A stretch of DNA of 50,297 nt. Origin: a bacterium. Its GTDB lineage: Bacteria; Cyanobacteriota; Vampirovibrionia; Obscuribacterales; JAKAZS01. Below the pieces are notes generated by a model. That model searched no databases, was not told the origin of the DNA, and worked only from the letters and a program-made list of their open reading frames with translations. Made by a program: the position numbers and the translations under genes. The stretch lies in contig JAKAZS010000010.1 of the NCBI GenBank assembly GCA_021815785.1, positions 1-50,297 of the forward strand. Reading direction: 5' to 3'. Shown in pieces: positions 19,830 through 27,980 of the stretch; the first letter of the stretch is position 1; every line of letters begins with the position of its first letter.

Positions 19830-21134
19830 ATGTCTACTACACAAATTAGTGATAAAAATAAACAATACATGCAAAATGATCATAAAGTGGTCAACCAGGT
19901 TTTAGCTAGATGTGCACCAATTGTTGTCGAGCGAGCTAGTGGCTCTTTTGTCTATGATATGAATAATAATGCCTATCTTGATTTTACTACAGGTATTGCA
20001 GTTACTAACACTGGTCATTGCCATCCTAAAGTTGTTAAAGCAATTCAAGATCAAGCTCAAATGCTTTTGCACACATCAGTTACTACTTATCATAAAAAAT
20101 ACATTGAATTAGCTGAAAAGCTCGTTAGCATAACTCCGGATGGATTAGATTCGGTATTTTTAGCTAATAGTGGCGCTGAAGCAGTTGAAGGTGCAATTAA
20201 ATTAGCACGTTATGTGACTCGTAAACCAGCAATTATTAATTTTAGAGGGTCCTTTCATGGTCGTACCCTTTTGACTACGGCGCTTACTACCAGTAAGTTG
20301 TATTACCGGGAAAACTATGAACCGTTACCCGGATCTATTTATACAATTCCCTATCCTTATGCGTTGCACTCTAAGTTTAAGGATAATGACCAAGAATGCG
20401 TAAATGATGTATTCAGACATTTTGATATTTTATTTAATCAGTTTGTCCATAGCGATCAAGTTGCAGCCATGATTATTGAACCAATTTTAGGAGAAGGTGG
20501 TTATGTTGTCCCACCAGATGGTTTCTTAAAGGCTTTACGTAAGCTTTGCGATGAAAAGAATATCCTGTTAATAATTGATGAAGTTCAGTCAGGTTTTGGC
20601 CGGTCTGGTAAAATGTTTGCCTGTGAATATGAAGGAATTCGCCCAGATATTATGTTAATGGCGAAAGGAATTGCTTCAGGGATGCCATTATCAGCTTTTA
20701 TTGCTAGCAAAAAACTGACGGATAAATGGCCTTCTGGTCGTCATGGCAATACTTTTGGGGGTAATCCCGTTTCTTGCGCAGCTGCTTTAGCTACGATATC
20801 CGTTATTCAGGAAGAAAAATTGGTTGAAAATGCTAAAACGATTGGTGAGCATATTTTACAAAGCTTACAGGCGATTGCCAGTAAGTCAAAATTTATCGCT
20901 CAGGTTCGTGGACGAGGTCTAATGATTGGTATTGAATTTTTTGATGCTCAAGGAAAGCCTAGTCATGACTTGGCTCAAGCGGTAATCGATAAATGTTTTG
21001 ATAATAAATTATTGGTATTATCTTGTGGTAGTTTTGGCCAGGTGATAAGACTGATACCACCATTAAATTTATCGCTAGCTGAAGCCAATCAAGGACTAGC
21101 TATACTTGAAAAAGCAATAATGGAATTACATTAA
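19830..21134 (+). CDS. Class III aminotransferase, 4-aminobutyrate aminotransferase-like
   Basis: Class III PLP aminotransferases of this type transfer the terminal amino group of GABA, 5-aminovalerate, ornithine or lysine to a keto acid. The 434-residue protein has the SGAEAVEGAIKLARY segment, the IIDEVQSGFGRSGKMFACE motif with the PLP-stacking and Asp residues, and the Schiff-base Lys279 in MAKGIASGMPLSAF. HGNTFGGNPVSCAAA completes the cofactor site. It is followed ten bases later by the aldehyde dehydrogenase and then an acyl-CoA dehydrogenase, so its product is probably a semialdehyde that is oxidised at once. Substrate length (C4 versus C5 or C6) cannot be settled from sequence. Confidence 0.87.
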   Translation: MSTTQISDKNKQYMQNDHKVVNQVLARCAPIVVERASGSFVYDMNNNAYLDFTTGIAVTNTGHCHPKVVKAIQDQAQMLLHTSVTTYHKKYIELAEKLVSITPDGLDSVFLANSGAEAVEGAIKLARYVTRKPAIINFRGSFHGRTLLTTALTTSKLYYRENYEPLPGSIYTIPYPYALHSKFKDNDQECVNDVFRHFDILFNQFVHSDQVAAMIIEPILGEGGYVVPPDGFLKALRKLCDEKNILLIIDEVQSGFGRSGKMFACEYEGIRPDIMLMAKGIASGMPLSAFIASKKLTDKWPSGRHGNTFGGNPVSCAAALATISVIQEEKLVENAKTIGEHILQSLQAIASKSKFIAQVRGRGLMIGIEFFDAQGKPSHDLAQAVIDKCFDNKLLVLSCGSFGQVIRLIPPLNLSLAEANQGLAILEKAIMELH

Positions 21135-21159
21135 TAAGTTTTGTTTGGAGGATAGAAAA

Positions 21160-22710
21160 ATGTCAACAGGAATTAAATCTGGAATGATTGATACTATGAG
21201 TGATTTGGGTAAAATGAGTTATGGCAACTTTATTAATGGTAAATGGGTAAAAGCTAGTTCTAATGAGACTTTTACTAGTTTAAATCCAGCAAATTTAAAT
21301 TTAAGTCTGGGCACATTTGCTAGTTCAAATAAGAAAGATGTTGATACCGCTATTGAATCTGCCCATAATGCCTTTAAATCGTGGCGCAAGACCCCAGCCC
21401 CAGTGCGTGCTGAGCTTATTCTTAAAGCTGGTTATTTACTTGAAACCCGTAAAGAAGAATTAGCTCAAATTATGGTTCAGGAAATGGGCAAAGTTATTAA
21501 AGAAGCTCGTGGTGACGTCCAGGAAGCAATAGATATGGCAAAATATATGGCAGGTGAAGGCAGGCGTTTAACTGGTCAAACGGTGCCCTCGGAATTGCCT
21601 AATAAATTTGCGATGTGTGTACGTAGCCCGATGGGTGTTGTTGGTATTATAACGCCTTGGAATTTTCCGGTAGCGATTCCAAGTTGGAAAATATTTCCAG
21701 CCTTAGTAGCTGGTAACACCGTTGTAATTAAGCCAGCTAGTGATACGCCTTTATGTGCGATTAAATTTGTCGAAATTTTAGCTGAGGCGGGTTTGCCTGA
21801 TGGGGTAATTAATTTAGTTACTGGATCGGGTTCGGTTGTGGGGAATGCCATTGTGGATAACCCTTTAGTAAAAGCTGTGTCGATAACTGGTTCGACCGAT
21901 ATTGGCTCAAAAGTTGCTTCGCGCTGTGGCGAACTAATGAAGAAAATATCGTGTGAATTAGGTGGTAAAAATGCTATTTGTGTTATGGATGATGCTGACC
22001 TTGAATTGGCTTTAGAAGGAGCCTTGTGGGGAGCATTTGGAACTGCTGGTCAGCGTTGTACGGCTACGAGTCGCATTATTGTTCATGAAAAAATCTATCA
22101 AGAATTTTGTCATGAATTTAAGGCTATCACTGCTTCGCTATCTATCGGTAATGGTCTTGATCCAGATGTAGCGATTGGCCCAGTTATTAATCGAGCTCAG
22201 TTAGAGTCAATCAATAGATATGTTGAAATTGGTAAAAAAGAAGGCGCCAAATTATTGTATGGTGGTAACATTTTAACGCAAGGAGATTATCAGTTAGGCT
22301 GTTTTCATGAGCCCACAATATTTATGGATGTAAATTCAAAAATGCGAATTGCTCAAGAAGAAATTTTTGGACCGGTTACAGCTATTATGCCAGTTGCCAA
22401 TTTTACCCAAGCGCTTGAAGTAGCTAACAGCACTGAATTTGGTTTATCGCTTTCAATGTATACCAAAAATGTTAATAAGGCTTTTGCGGCAATTGAAGAA
22501 TTAGAAGCCGGCATTGTTTATATTAATGCGCCAACGATAGGCGCTGAAATTCAATTACCTTTTGGCGGTATTAAAAAGACGGGCAATGGACATCGTGAAG
22601 CAGGAACAACAGCTATTGAACAGTTTACCGAATGGAAAACGGTCTATATTGATTATTCTGGACGATTACAAAAAGCCCAAATTGATTCGTTTGAAAGTCT
22701 AGATAGCTAA
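21160..22710 (+). CDS. NAD(P)-dependent aldehyde dehydrogenase (semialdehyde type)
   Basis: This enzyme oxidises an aldehyde, most likely the semialdehyde made by the preceding aminotransferase, to the carboxylate. The 516-residue protein has the TPWNFPVAIPSWK cofactor and catalytic Asn region, Glu266 in CELGGKN and the nucleophile Cys300 in GQRCTATS, with the usual 34-residue separation. The C-terminal GIKKTGNGHREAG and EWKTVYIDYSG are typical of a subgroup close to succinate- and ketoglutarate-semialdehyde dehydrogenases. An in-frame TTG at 21145 overlaps the ribosome-binding site; GGAGG (21147-21151) is correctly spaced for ATG 21160. It lies between the aminotransferase and acyl-CoA dehydrogenase genes. 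Confidence 0.88.
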   Translation: MSTGIKSGMIDTMSDLGKMSYGNFINGKWVKASSNETFTSLNPANLNLSLGTFASSNKKDVDTAIESAHNAFKSWRKTPAPVRAELILKAGYLLETRKEELAQIMVQEMGKVIKEARGDVQEAIDMAKYMAGEGRRLTGQTVPSELPNKFAMCVRSPMGVVGIITPWNFPVAIPSWKIFPALVAGNTVVIKPASDTPLCAIKFVEILAEAGLPDGVINLVTGSGSVVGNAIVDNPLVKAVSITGSTDIGSKVASRCGELMKKISCELGGKNAICVMDDADLELALEGALWGAFGTAGQRCTATSRIIVHEKIYQEFCHEFKAITASLSIGNGLDPDVAIGPVINRAQLESINRYVEIGKKEGAKLLYGGNILTQGDYQLGCFHEPTIFMDVNSKMRIAQEEIFGPVTAIMPVANFTQALEVANSTEFGLSLSMYTKNVNKAFAAIEELEAGIVYINAPTIGAEIQLPFGGIKKTGNGHREAGTTAIEQFTEWKTVYIDYSGRLQKAQIDSFESLDS

Positions 22711-22751
22711 GTTTAAAATATAATTACCCTTTAATTTTTGGAGATAAATAA

Positions 22752-23948
22752 ATGGATTTTGAATTAAGTAAACAACAAATTGATATAAGACGTCATATGC
22801 GTGAGTTTATGGAACGAGAAGTAGAACCATACGCTGTGAGTAATGATCGTGAATGTAAATTTGACTGGTCGATAGCTAAAAAAATCTTTAGTGAAGGTTT
22901 TTTAGGTGGACCCGTACCTGAACAGTATGGCGGTTTGGGTCTTGATTATATTGCCTATGGACTTATGACGGAAGAAGTAAATCGGGTATGTTCGTCAACG
23001 CGAACGTTGTTTTCGGTACAAACCTCACTGGTTGCTTTAACAATTCTCAAATGGGGCAGTGAAGAACAAAAGCAGTTTTATTTACCTAAATTATGTAATG
23101 GTGAATTTATTGGCTGTTATGGTTTGACTGAGCCAGAAGCTGGTAGTGATGCTGCTAACCAACAAACTAAAGCTGTTAAAGACGGCAATAGTTATATTTT
23201 AAGTGGGCAAAAAACCTGGATATCCAATGGTTCAATCGCTAGTCATGCTTTAGTTTTTGCTACGGTTGATCCAAGTTTAGGCCATAAAGGTATTACCTGT
23301 TTTATTGTTGACACTAAGACTAAAGGATTTACGGCTGTTCCAATCAAAGGTAAACTTGGTTTAAGAGCTAGTGATACTTCGTCATTATTTTTAGATGAAG
23401 TGAGGGTTCCATCCGAAAACATTTTAGGTGGTGTGGGTAATGGTTTTAAAGTTGCCATGTCGGCCTTAGACAATGGTCGATTTTCGGTAGCTGCTGGAGC
23501 GGTTGGCTTAGTCCAGGGTTGTATTGATAACTGTACAAAATATGCCATGCAACGTAAAACTTTTGGCAAATTTATTGGTGAGCATCAACAGGTTCAAGCC
23601 ATGATTGCCGACATGGTCGCTGACTGTGAAGCTGGTCGATTACTTTATTTACGGGCGGCATCTTTGAAGAATAAAGGTGTTCGTAATACTAGAGAAACCT
23701 CGATTGCTAAATTGTTCTGTGGTGAAGCAGCTAATAAGGCTGGCCATAATGCCGTCCAGATTTTTGGCGGTTATGGCTTTAGTGATGAATATCCTGTTGA
23801 ACGTTTCTTTAGAGATGCTAAAGTCTTAAATATATATGAAGGCACTAGAGAGATTCAAAGAATGATTATTGGTCAGGATGCTTTAGGTATCCGTTATGCT
23901 AATGGTGAAGATGTTCAGAATCGCCAGTTGTTAGTAGCCACTGTCTAG
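22752..23948 (+). CDS. Acyl-CoA dehydrogenase, possibly glutaryl-CoA dehydrogenase-like
   Basis: Acyl-CoA dehydrogenases use FAD to introduce an alpha-beta double bond into an acyl-CoA, passing electrons to ETF. The 398-residue protein has YGLTEPEAGSDAA, KTWISNGS, IFGGYGFSDEYPVERFFRDAK and the catalytic base Glu363 in IYEGTREIQ. Arg84 in TRTLFSVQTS aligns with the arginine that binds the distal carboxylate in glutaryl-CoA dehydrogenase; other subfamilies also have Arg there, so this is only a hint. A GGAGATAAATAA leader precedes the ATG. It is third in the operon and is closed by a strong hairpin. ETF genes are not in the window. Confidence 0.9.
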   Translation: MDFELSKQQIDIRRHMREFMEREVEPYAVSNDRECKFDWSIAKKIFSEGFLGGPVPEQYGGLGLDYIAYGLMTEEVNRVCSSTRTLFSVQTSLVALTILKWGSEEQKQFYLPKLCNGEFIGCYGLTEPEAGSDAANQQTKAVKDGNSYILSGQKTWISNGSIASHALVFATVDPSLGHKGITCFIVDTKTKGFTAVPIKGKLGLRASDTSSLFLDEVRVPSENILGGVGNGFKVAMSALDNGRFSVAAGAVGLVQGCIDNCTKYAMQRKTFGKFIGEHQQVQAMIADMVADCEAGRLLYLRAASLKNKGVRNTRETSIAKLFCGEAANKAGHNAVQIFGGYGFSDEYPVERFFRDAKVLNIYEGTREIQRMIIGQDALGIRYANGEDVQNRQLLVATV

Positions 23949-23957
23949 GCAATGGTA

Positions 23958-23997
23958 AGCCAAACAACTGTATTCTTTTTGATATGGTTGTTTGGCT
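23958..23997 (+). terminator. Terminator after the aminotransferase operon
   Basis: AGCCAAACAAC (23958-23968) pairs perfectly with GTTGTTTGGCT (23987-23997) across an 18-base loop, ten bases after the acyl-CoA dehydrogenase stop, and is followed by ATTTAGTTTTT. It is a good candidate for an intrinsic terminator that ends the operon. Confidence 0.75.
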
Positions 23998-24155
23998 ATT
24001 TAGTTTTTGGCTTTAAAATAATTAACCAATGATTGTAATTAAGAATTTTGTTTTAAGGCAAGATTTGGTGGTTTTCGAAATATGCTAGATAAAATATTGA
24101 TTAAAAACTGACTAAAATAGGTAGTAGAAATTTTTAAATAAAGGAGATAAATGTA

Positions 24156-24365
24156 ATGGCAAATGTTTATAAAATGACTGAAATTGTTGCTATTTCTGAC
24201 AAAAGTTTTAGCGATGCCGTACGGGAAGGTGTAAAACGGGCGTCAAAAACGATAAGGCATTTAGGCTGGTTTGAAGTTGTTGAACAACGTGGTTTAATTA
24301 AAGATGGTAATGTTGCTGAATTTCAAGTAAAAATTAGGCTTGGCTTTAAACTTGATGATGAATAA
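24156..24365 (+). CDS. Dodecin, flavin-storage protein
   Basis: Dodecins are dodecameric hollow spheres that bind and buffer riboflavin, FMN or CoA. The 69-residue protein has the full family pattern: VYKMTEIVAISDKSF, AVREGVKRASKTIRHLGWFEVVEQRG with the flavin-stacking Trp in LGWFEV, and the final strand EFQVKIRLGF. An AAGGAG site precedes the ATG by 8 bases. It lies between the acyl-CoA dehydrogenase (a FAD enzyme) and the P450 gene, which may reflect flavin supply to redox partners, but the terminator at 23958 separates it from the upstream operon. Confidence 0.95.
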   Translation: MANVYKMTEIVAISDKSFSDAVREGVKRASKTIRHLGWFEVVEQRGLIKDGNVAEFQVKIRLGFKLDDE

Positions 24366-24407
24366 AAATTTGCCATTGATTGTTTTTTATAATTTATGAG
24401 GTTTAAC

Positions 24408-25661
24408 ATGAGTACCAAAACTTTAACTGACCCTTTTCACCCTATGACGCATGATTTCTTACAGGATCCCTATCCTACATTAGCAAGCATGCGAGCAAAT
24501 GATCCGCTAATGTGGTCTAGTGTCGGTCAGAATTTTTATGTTACTAAGTACGCTACTGCCAAAGCAATTCTAGCTGATTTAGATTTTGAGAAGAATTTAA
24601 ATAAATGGAAACAAAGTAATCCGATGATTAATATGATTCCCAAACTTAATGAAGCCATGAAATCAAGAGCGACTTGGATGCTTAATCAGGATCCACCCGA
24701 TCATACCCGCATGCGAGCTATTGTGAATAAAGCCTTTACGCCAAGTAGGGTTAATGATCTTAAACCACATATTGAACAAATCGCTAATGAGTTGTTGGAT
24801 AAAATGAATAGCAGTGAACCCGTTGATTTGGTAAGTGAATTTGCCTTTCAAATCCCCGTTATTGTCATTGCTGAATTGCTCGGTGTGCCAGCTAGCGATC
24901 GTCATAAATTTAGAGATTGGTCTAATGCTTTGGTTAAAGCTGGTGGTGTGCTTATGGGGATGAGTAGTGGCAAAGATAGTATGGCACAAAAAATTCAAAG
25001 TAACATGGATGCTATTAAAGCGCAGGAAAACCTGCTTGATTATTTTAAGCCGATTGTTGAAGAAAGACATAATAATCCAAAAAATGATCTTATCAGTGCA
25101 TTAGTTGAAGCAAGTGACAATGGTAGTAAATTAACTAAAGATGAAGTTTTAGGGAATCTGGTTTTACTTTTAGTGGCTGGTCATGAAACCACGGTTAATT
25201 TAATTGGCAATGCAATTCACTCACTATTATTAAACCCAGACCAATTAAATTTATTAAAAAATGATTTTGGTTTATTAACGCACACTGTTAATGAAGTATT
25301 GCGCTATCAAAGTCCGGTTCAAGTTGTACGTCGCTCTTCAAGTGAAGACTTGATTTTAAGTAATAAGGAAATTAAAAAAGGCAGTATGATGGTTATTCTT
25401 CTAGGATCGGCTAATCGTGATGAAGAAGTTTACGAAAATGCTGATAAATTTGATATAATGCGTGATAGTAGTAAGCATTTGTCTTTTGGTCAAGGTATTC
25501 ATCATTGCCTTGGCTCATCCTTAGCTATTGCTGAAGGTGAATTGGCTCTTAAGGTTCTATTTACAAGGTTTCCTGATTTGAAACTGGCTACAACTCAGTT
25601 GGAATATAAGGATCCTTTTGCTTTAAGAGGTTTAAAAGAATTACCGATTAAATTAAAGTAA
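24408..25661 (+). CDS. Cytochrome P450, bacterial class I type
   Basis: A heme-thiolate monooxygenase of the soluble bacterial type, 417 residues. Visible motifs are the I-helix oxygen-activation segment VAGHETT, the K-helix ExxR in NEVLRYQ, and the heme-binding loop FGQGIHHCLG with the axial Cys367. The TRMRAIVNKAFTP C-helix and the RRSSSEDL segment also fit CYP107-like families. An in-frame ATG at 24396 exists, but GAGG at 24398-24401 positions ATG 24408. No P450-specific ferredoxin gene adjoins it; the ferredoxin reductase near 8 kb could supply electrons. The substrate is unknown. It stops five bases before a glycosyltransferase, suggesting cotranscription with the glycan genes. Confidence 0.93.
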   Translation: MSTKTLTDPFHPMTHDFLQDPYPTLASMRANDPLMWSSVGQNFYVTKYATAKAILADLDFEKNLNKWKQSNPMINMIPKLNEAMKSRATWMLNQDPPDHTRMRAIVNKAFTPSRVNDLKPHIEQIANELLDKMNSSEPVDLVSEFAFQIPVIVIAELLGVPASDRHKFRDWSNALVKAGGVLMGMSSGKDSMAQKIQSNMDAIKAQENLLDYFKPIVEERHNNPKNDLISALVEASDNGSKLTKDEVLGNLVLLLVAGHETTVNLIGNAIHSLLLNPDQLNLLKNDFGLLTHTVNEVLRYQSPVQVVRRSSSEDLILSNKEIKKGSMMVILLGSANRDEEVYENADKFDIMRDSSKHLSFGQGIHHCLGSSLAIAEGELALKVLFTRFPDLKLATTQLEYKDPFALRGLKELPIKLK

Positions 25662-25666
25662 AAGTT

Positions 25667-26821
25667 ATGACATCAGATTTAGTGTCAGTATTTTTACCTA
25701 CTTATGCACGATTTCAAAGCGGGTATTTAAAATCATCAATCGATTCAATTTTGGCGCAAACGCATCAGAATTTTGAGTTGTTTGTTGTTGACGATGGTTC
25801 AGTTGATGGTACGAAAGATTATCTTGAAGAATTACATAGTCTGGATAAGCGGATAAAACTGGTAAGGTTTGAAGAAAATACTGGTTTGTTGGCATATACT
25901 ACGGCTAAGGCTTATATAGAATCATCGGGTAATTATATAAGTTTTATTTTTGATGATTGCACTTATGCACCTAATCATCTTGAATTATTGTTGACTGAAT
26001 TTAAACAACAACCGCAAACAGGTATGGTATATGGAAAATTATTAATTAAGCATTTAGATAGTGAAGATGAAATTTATGGTCAACCAACAACACTTAATGA
26101 ATTAGGCGTAGACAATTGTATTGGTAATGCGGCTGTTCTTATTCGTCGTGAAGTTATTGAAGAAATTGGCTGGTACGATCCCCATATAATTTTAAAACGC
26201 TTTTGTGATTGGGATCTTTGGCTTAGAATTTTTTATAAATTTAAAGTTGGTTTTGTCGATGAAATTGTGGCAACTGAGTATGGGCCTTCGTTAATGGATT
26301 CTTTAGGTAATTATCATATTGCTAATATTCCTTTGGTGAGAAAATATATTGCCAGTAATCGCATGAATAAATTAAGTCCTTATAATATTATTAATGGTAA
26401 CTATTCTTTGACGGATATAAGTTTTGATTTGAGTAAGGATGAAAACTATGAATTGAATTTATTGATTTTAGATCATTATATTCGTTGCGGAAATTTAGCT
26501 AAGATTGCCCAAATTTACCCGAAAATTCAAGACGAATCATTTATCAAACAGAGTTTAATAAGATTTAAAAACTCTTGTCCAGATCAACAAGATGATACAT
26601 TTTATGAAGTTTTGGGCAGTGTTTGGTTTTATATTCATTATTTTAAACGAGCCTACGCTAATGAACGTATTAAATTACACGGAATTATCAATGAATATTT
26701 AAAAGAAAATGAAGATACCTTGTTGGTAAATGAGGAAATTTTAAATAGTCATTCTTGGAAAATAACTAAGCCGTTACGGGATTTAAATAATATTTGGCTG
26801 AAATTCTTTAAAAAAAAATAA
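25667..26821 (+). CDS. Family 2 glycosyltransferase
   Basis: GT-A fold enzyme expected to transfer a sugar from a nucleotide-sugar donor. The N-terminal 230 of 384 residues form the GT2 domain: VSVFLPTYARF, the nucleotide-binding VVDDGSVDGT near residue 41, the metal-site IFDDCTYAP near 88 and a CDWDLWLRI segment near 180 resembling the catalytic ED motif. The remaining 150 residues are helical and unrecognised, ending in a Lys-rich tail. No membrane segment is evident, so it is probably cytoplasmic. It starts five bases after the P450. Substrates cannot be deduced. Confidence 0.88.
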   Translation: MTSDLVSVFLPTYARFQSGYLKSSIDSILAQTHQNFELFVVDDGSVDGTKDYLEELHSLDKRIKLVRFEENTGLLAYTTAKAYIESSGNYISFIFDDCTYAPNHLELLLTEFKQQPQTGMVYGKLLIKHLDSEDEIYGQPTTLNELGVDNCIGNAAVLIRREVIEEIGWYDPHIILKRFCDWDLWLRIFYKFKVGFVDEIVATEYGPSLMDSLGNYHIANIPLVRKYIASNRMNKLSPYNIINGNYSLTDISFDLSKDENYELNLLILDHYIRCGNLAKIAQIYPKIQDESFIKQSLIRFKNSCPDQQDDTFYEVLGSVWFYIHYFKRAYANERIKLHGIINEYLKENEDTLLVNEEILNSHSWKITKPLRDLNNIWLKFFKKK

Positions 26822-26946
26822 TTATTTATCGAGCATAATCAGGCTGAAACTATTTTATAACTCAGTCTATTGCGGTTATAATATAGTTGGTAAAACATAC
26901 CCTGGTTTAATGATTAAATAATTATAAAAATTTTGGAGTAAATAAA

Positions 26947-27969
26947 TTGAGTTTATATCTTGTAACTGGTGGTTGTGGTTTTATTGGTTCACATTTAAGT
27001 CAAGCCTTAATTAATGCCAATCATCAAGTACGTATTATTGACGATTTGTCGACAGGCCTAAGAGTTAATGCTCCTAAAGAAGCTGAATTACTTGTTTGTG
27101 ATATTACAAATTGTGAAAATATGAAAATGGCTTTTAAGGATGTTGATGGCTGTTTTCATTTAGCGGCTAAAGCCTCTATCGTTTATTACGATGAAAACTG
27201 GCCAATTGCTAATCAAATTAACTTAGGTGGTACTATAAATACTTTTACCGCCAGTCGTTTTTGTAGTAAAAATGGAAAATCTCCGCCAATTGTCTATGCT
27301 TCAAGTGCGGCTATATATGGTGGTTGTGAAAAGATCCCCTTAACTGAAAGTACCCAACCGCTCCCGTTAACTGGGTATGCAGCCGATAAGTTGGCCTGTG
27401 AAATAAATGGTAATATTGCTTTTACTAAATATGATATTGCAAATATCGGTTTAAGATTTTTTAACGTTTTTGGCCCAAGACAAAATCCTGAATCCATTTA
27501 CTCTGGTGTTATTTCGATTTTTGTAAACCGGCTATTGCAAGGCCAAAATTTAACAGTCTATGGGGATGGACTTCAGGTTCGTGATTTTATTTATGTTGAT
27601 GATGTTGTCCAAGCTTTAATGTTATCGATGCAGTATTTAGAACATAATCATAGCTGTAATGTTTATAATGTTAGTACTAATATGCCTACAAGCATTCGCG
27701 GGTTGATTAGTACACTTGGCCAAATTACTGGACTTCAACCTGAGGTTATTTATGCTGAACCTCGATTGGGGGATCCCAGGCTATCTGCTGGTTTGTATAA
27801 TAAGGCTAAGATGGACCTTGGGTTTAATCCCGAAACGAGTTTAAAGGATGGTCTTTTAAAAACTATTCAGTATATTGCTGGTGAAAGAAGTAAATATCAA
27901 AGTAATGTAGCCAATAAGTATTTTGATAAAATTGCTAAAGGTAAAAGTAGTAACCAATTTTCTCTTTAA
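26947..27969 (+). CDS. NAD-dependent sugar-nucleotide epimerase/dehydratase (GalE-like)
   Basis: Extended short-chain dehydrogenase that epimerises or dehydrates an NDP-sugar. The 340-residue protein has the Rossmann motif GGCGFIGSHL at residues 8-17, IDDLSTG, YASSAAIYG and the catalytic YxxxK in YAADKLACE, then FFNVFGPRQNP and YVDDVVQAL, which are typical of GalE/RmlB-like enzymes. The start is TTG at 26947 with GGAG at 26935-26938. It lies 11 bases before the first of the tandem glycosyltransferases and probably supplies their donor sugar. Whether it is UDP-glucose, UDP-GlcNAc or another epimerase cannot be decided. Confidence 0.9.
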   Translation: MSLYLVTGGCGFIGSHLSQALINANHQVRIIDDLSTGLRVNAPKEAELLVCDITNCENMKMAFKDVDGCFHLAAKASIVYYDENWPIANQINLGGTINTFTASRFCSKNGKSPPIVYASSAAIYGGCEKIPLTESTQPLPLTGYAADKLACEINGNIAFTKYDIANIGLRFFNVFGPRQNPESIYSGVISIFVNRLLQGQNLTVYGDGLQVRDFIYVDDVVQALMLSMQYLEHNHSCNVYNVSTNMPTSIRGLISTLGQITGLQPEVIYAEPRLGDPRLSAGLYNKAKMDLGFNPETSLKDGLLKTIQYIAGERSKYQSNVANKYFDKIAKGKSSNQFSL

Positions 27970-27980
27970 AGATAAATTAA

